Assembly: GCF_019623905.1 (NCBI RefSeq)
Contig: NZ_CP069370.1
Span: 2,920,001-2,984,000 of the forward strand
Length of the DNA stretch: 64,000 bases
Origin: Neotabrizicola shimadae
Lineage (GTDB): Bacteria; Pseudomonadota; Alphaproteobacteria; Rhodobacterales; Rhodobacteraceae
Reading direction: 5' to 3'
A program made the translations under genes and the position numbers. The stretch's first letter is position 1, and every line of letters begins with the position of its first letter. Shown here in pieces: positions 61,070 through 64,000 of this stretch. The notes under the pieces are model-generated. The model was given only the letters and a program-made list of their open reading frames with translations, did no database searches and was not told the origin of the DNA.

Positions 61070-61900
61070 ATGAAGACGATCTCGGAATCCCGGTGCTTCG
61101 GCGGTGTTCAGGGGGTCTATACCCACCCCTCGCAAGCCTGCCAGTGCGACATGACCTTCGGCCTGTTCCTTCCGGCAGAGGCCGAACACGAATCCGTCCC
61201 CGTCCTGTGGTTCCTCTCGGGCCTCACCTGCACCCATGAAAACGCGATGGTGAAAGCCGGCGCACAGCGTTGGGCGGCGCAGGCCGGCATCGCCCTGATC
61301 TTCCCCGACACCTCGCCCCGTGGCGCCGGGGTCGCCAACGACGACGCCTACGATCTCGGCCAGGGCGCGGGCTTCTACGTCAACGCCACCGAAAAGCCTT
61401 GGGCCCCGCATTTCCGCATGTGGGATTACGTCGCCGACGAACTGCCGCGCCTGGTGTTCAACACCTTCCCGATTGCCGAGGAAGTGCAATCCATCACCGG
61501 CCATTCCATGGGCGGCCACGGCGCGCTCACGCTCGCCATGTCCTTCCCCGGCCGCTATGCCTCTGTATCGGCCTTCGCCCCCATCGCCCACCCCACCGCC
61601 TCGGACTGGGGCCGCAAGCAGTTCGCGGCCTATCTCGGGTCCGACGAATCCACCTGGGCCGGCCACGATTCCACGCTCCTGATGCGCCGCTTCGGCTTCG
61701 ACGGCCCGGTTCTCATCGACCAGGGCACCTCCGACCAGTTCCTCGACCTGCTGAAGCCCGAGGCGCTCGCCGAAGCCATGGCCGCCCGCCGCCAGGGCGG
61801 CACGCTCCGGATGCAGCGCGGCTATGACCACAGCTATTTCTTCGTCTCCTCCTTCATCGAGGATCACCTCGCCTTCCATGCCGACGCGCTGAATGGCTGA
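61070..61900 (+). CDS. fghA: S-formylglutathione hydrolase
   Basis: A 276-residue esterase D enzyme that hydrolyses S-formylglutathione in glutathione-linked formaldehyde oxidation. The nucleophile is Ser in [10 protein letters not shown] (about residue 147); [12 protein letters not shown] and FPDTSPRG are family marks. Asp and His follow in DQGTSDQFL and GYDHSYFFV. Its 3' end overlaps the YaiI-like gene by 8 bases. The dehydrogenase partner is not in the window. Confidence 0.95.
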   Translation: MKTISESRCFGGVQGVYTHPSQACQCDMTFGLFLPAEAEHESVPVLWFLSGLTCTHENAMVKAGAQRWAAQAGIALIFPDTSPRGAGVANDDAYDLGQGAGFYVNATEKPWAPHFRMWDYVADELPRLVFNTFPIAEEVQSITGHSMGGHGALTLAMSFPGRYASVSAFAPIAHPTASDWGRKQFAAYLGSDESTWAGHDSTLLMRRFGFDGPVLIDQGTSDQFLDLLKPEALAEAMAARRQGGTLRMQRGYDHSYFFVSSFIEDHLAFHADALNG

Positions 61901-62360
61901 GCCGCGGCTCCTCATCGACGCCGACGCCTGCCCGGTGAAGGCCGAGGCCGAAAAGGTCGCCACGCGCCACGGCATCCCGATGCTCGTGGTCTCCAACGGC
62001 GGCATCCGGCCCTCGCCCAACCCGCTGGTGCAGTCGGTCTTCGTCGCCGAAGGCCCCGACGAGGCCGACAAGTGGATCGCGTCGCAGGCCCGCCCCGGCG
62101 ACGTGGTCGTCACCGCCGACGTGCCGCTGGCCGCGCGCTGTGTCGCCGCCGGCGCAAGGGTCATCCGCCACGACGGCGAGCCCTTCACCCCCGCCAACAT
62201 CGGCATGGTGCTCGCCACGCGCGACCTGATGTCCGACCTGCGCAGCGCCGATCCCTTCCGCCAGGGCGGCGGCCGCGCCTTCTCGAAATCCGACCGCTCC
62301 CGCTTCCTCGACGCGCTCGACCGCATGGTCCGCCAGGCCCGCGCCGACGCCGGCGGCTGA
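61893..62360 (+). CDS. YaiI/YqxD family (DUF188) protein
   Basis: A 155-residue DUF188 protein, of unknown function and PIN/NYN-like fold. It opens [19 protein letters not shown], with conserved acidic residues in LIDADACPV and [12 protein letters not shown], and has [16 protein letters not shown]-like sequence near the end. Conserved acidic positions suggest a nuclease-type fold. It overlaps fghA and is followed by a 214-base gap with a G/C-tract repeat. Confidence 0.88.
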   Translation: MAEPRLLIDADACPVKAEAEKVATRHGIPMLVVSNGGIRPSPNPLVQSVFVAEGPDEADKWIASQARPGDVVVTADVPLAARCVAAGARVIRHDGEPFTPANIGMVLATRDLMSDLRSADPFRQGGGRAFSKSDRSRFLDALDRMVRQARADAGG

Positions 62361-62382
62361 GCCCCGGCCGACCCCCTCCGCG

Positions 62383-62420
62383 CCTCCCTCCCCCTTGTGG
62401 GGAGGGAGGGGGAGGGGGGC
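62383..62420. repeat. G/C-tract intergenic palindrome, copy 3
   Basis: CCTCCCTCCCC (62383-62393) pairs perfectly with GGGGAGGGAGG (62399-62409) across a 5-base loop CTTGT, followed by a further G-rich tract. It is the most perfect of three such tracts in the window. The rest of the 62361-62574 gap shows no gene or site. Confidence 0.6.
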
Positions 62421-62574
62421 CGCCGCTCAACACCAAAGCGCGGGACAAGGCGGAGAGCGTCGACCAGGCCCCGCCCTTCGCCCTCGCGAAACCCCACCTC
62501 AGACACCAGTCGCGAAGCGCGATGTCGCCCCCGGAACAGACGCCGCCCCGCCGCGGGAGTGATCTGGCACCATC

Positions 62575-63516
62575 ATGGTCACCCTTCCCGCGCCCGCCGT
62601 CCCCTACCGGGGCATGTTCTTTGCCATCGGCGGGGGGCTCGTGCTCTCGGTCAATGACGTCGCGATCAAGTTCCTGTCCGGCGCCTACCCGCTGCACCAG
62701 ATCATCCTGATCCGCGCGCTGGTCGGTCTCGTGTTCCTGTTCGCCCTCTTGCGCGTGACCGGCCTCGGCTTCGGCCAGCTTCTCACCCGGCGGCCGAAGG
62801 ATCACCTGATCCGCGTCTCCATCGTCATGGTGTCGAACGTCACCTACTTCCTCGGCCTCGCCGCCCTGCCGCTGGCCGATGCCGTGGCGGTGGCCTTCGT
62901 CAGCCCGCTTCTCGTCACGCTGCTCTCGATCCTCGTCCTGGGCGAAAAGGTCGGCCCCCGCCGATGGGCCGCCGTGGGCGTGGGGATGCTGGGCGTCCTC
63001 GTCATGCTGCGGCCCGGATCGGGCGTGGTGGAGCCCGCCGCCATTCTCGTGCTGATCTCGGCCCTGTGCTACGCCTCCTCCCACATGATGACCCGCCGGA
63101 TGCGCGACACCGAAAGCGCCTTCACGCTGAACTTCTACGTCCAGTGCGGCTTCGTCTTGGTCAGCCTTGCCATGGGCCTCACCGTCGGCGACGGACGCTT
63201 CGCCGGCTCTCCCGACGCTTCGCTCGCCTTCCTGTTCCGCCCCTGGGTCTGGCCCCCCATGCACGACTGGCCCGCCTTCGTCGCCACCGGCCTCGCCGTG
63301 GGCATCGGCGGGCTGATGATGTCGCAGGCCTACCGCCTGTCCGAAGCCGCCCTTGTCGCACCCTTCGAATATGTGGGCATGCCCATGGCCATCTTCTGGG
63401 GCGCCGTCATGTTCGGCACCTGGCCGGACGCCACCGCCTGGGTGGGGATTGCACTCATCTGCGGCGCCGGTCTCTATACGCTCTGGCGCGAAACGGTGGT
63501 GAGGACCCGGCAGTGA
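62575..63516 (+). CDS. DMT superfamily (EamA) transporter
   Basis: A 313-residue membrane protein of the EamA drug/metabolite transporter family with ten expected helices in two repeats. Marks are VNDVAIKFLSG, LADAVAVAFVSPLLV, LLSILVLGEKV and LVAPFEYVGMPMAIFWGAV. The substrate is unknown. It overlaps the next gene by GTGA at 63513-63516, so translation of the HAD protein is probably coupled. Confidence 0.9.
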   Translation: MVTLPAPAVPYRGMFFAIGGGLVLSVNDVAIKFLSGAYPLHQIILIRALVGLVFLFALLRVTGLGFGQLLTRRPKDHLIRVSIVMVSNVTYFLGLAALPLADAVAVAFVSPLLVTLLSILVLGEKVGPRRWAAVGVGMLGVLVMLRPGSGVVEPAAILVLISALCYASSHMMTRRMRDTESAFTLNFYVQCGFVLVSLAMGLTVGDGRFAGSPDASLAFLFRPWVWPPMHDWPAFVATGLAVGIGGLMMSQAYRLSEAALVAPFEYVGMPMAIFWGAVMFGTWPDATAWVGIALICGAGLYTLWRETVVRTRQ

Positions 63517-64000
63517 AACCCGAAGCAGTGATCTTCGACGTGGGCAACGTGCTGACAAGCTGGGTGCCAGAGGTCCATTACGACCGTGTGCTCGGCCGCG
63601 CCGCCCGCGAACGCCTCTTCGCCGAGGTGGACCTGCACGCCATGAACGATCTCATCGACCGCGGCGCCCCCTTCCGCGACACGGTGGAAGCCTGGGCAGA
63701 GGCCCATCCCGACCATGCCCAAGGCATCCGCATGTGGTTCACCGACTGGCAGCACCTCGCCAGCCCCCGCATCGAAGGGTCCATCCGCCTGCAACGCGCC
63801 TTGCGCGCCAAGGGCGTGCCGGTCTTTGTGCTGTCGAACTTCGGCACGCACTACCACGACGAATCCATCACCGGCATGGATTTCCTCGCCGATTTCGACC
63901 GCTTCTACGTCTCGGGCGTCCTGGGCGTCGCCAAGCCCGACCCCCGCATCTACGAAATCGTCGAGACCGACAGCGGCATCCCGCCCGACCGCCTGATCTT
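63513..64000 (+). CDS. HAD superfamily hydrolase, C-terminus outside window
   Basis: The gene runs off the right edge; 162 residues are visible. The start is GTG at 63513, overlapping the DMT stop. HAD motif I is VIFDVGNVLTSW with the nucleophile Asp, motif II is VLSNFGTHY, and motif III is VAKPDPRIYE. This is the haloacid dehalogenase/YihX-like group of small phosphatases. The substrate is unknown. Confidence 0.88.
   Translation, partial: MKPEAVIFDVGNVLTSWVPEVHYDRVLGRAARERLFAEVDLHAMNDLIDRGAPFRDTVEAWAEAHPDHAQGIRMWFTDWQHLASPRIEGSIRLQRALRAKGVPVFVLSNFGTHYHDESITGMDFLADFDRFYVSGVLGVAKPDPRIYEIVETDSGIPPDRLI

Overview
The window is about two-thirds G+C, densely coded on both strands, and looks like ordinary chromosome of a Rhodobacteraceae/Paracoccaceae alphaproteobacterium (Rhodobacter, Tabrizicola or Gemmobacter-like). 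The evidence is a petABC operon with canonical bc1 ligand spacing, a FzlA-type GST, a serC-leader-like RNA before serC-serA, a rubrerythrin-VIT1 (MbfA) gene with an Irr-type box, a ZapE ATPase and glutathione-dependent formaldehyde metabolism. I see no rRNA, CRISPR array, insertion sequence or prophage. No gap between genes exceeds 300 bases.

Layout. 1-4200: a ureohydrolase cut by the left edge, bactofilin, an LssY-C protein, a periplasmic alpha/beta hydrolase, an N-formylglutamate amidohydrolase, tRNA-Val(GAC) and rpmJ. 4300-8400: a composite intergenic element, a small protein, a GST, then petABC with a structured leader and a strong terminator. 8400-14430: an accessory patch on the minus strand, with a DUF2793 protein and two paralogous secreted-type SASA esterases carrying C-terminal RTX repeats. 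A DUF1269 gene sits between the paralogs on the plus strand. 14500-21900: mtgA, fzlA-like GST, an EF-hand protein, a cupin, zapE, DUF2585, rnr and a lipoprotein. 21900-27000: serine biosynthesis, with serB (coupled to a GNAT and a TSUP permease) divergent from serC-serA. 27100-37800: a phosphatase, an MFS carrier, a thiolase, and the pbpC/alpha-2-macroglobulin pair. 37980-46760: a double-receiver hybrid kinase, yaaA, recQ, a YggT protein, a thioesterase, a UMF1-type MFS and mepA. 46700-52950: a phytase-like esterase, a VUT/YhhQ permease, a small terminated transcription unit, arfB, a kinase-like phosphotransferase, pncB, pncA and trhO. 53000-64000: an LLM oxidoreductase, two NYN proteins, RidA, nitroreductase plus mbfA, an orphan RTX gene inside a duplicated promoter, a TetR regulator, an AEC permease, fghA, a YaiI protein, a DMT permease and a HAD hydrolase cut by the right edge.

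How genes work together. petABC makes the whole cytochrome bc1 complex. serB, serC and serA supply the three steps of the phosphorylated serine pathway. mtgA, pbpC, mepA, zapE, fzlA and bactofilin serve the envelope and division. pncA and pncB salvage nicotinamide. mbfA handles iron export.

Most interesting non-coding signals: (i) two copies of an intergenic element, 14 kb apart, with a CtrA-like box exactly 40 bp from an identical 18-bp palindrome; (ii) an orphan RTX gene flanked by 55-bp direct repeats that duplicate the promoter and first codons of the neighbouring tetR; (iii) a small transcription unit with 15 nt complementary to the 16S rRNA 3' end, which can also pair with its own 3' part; (iv) a hairpin covering the ribosome binding site of an EF-hand gene; (v) a pseudoknot-capable petABC leader.
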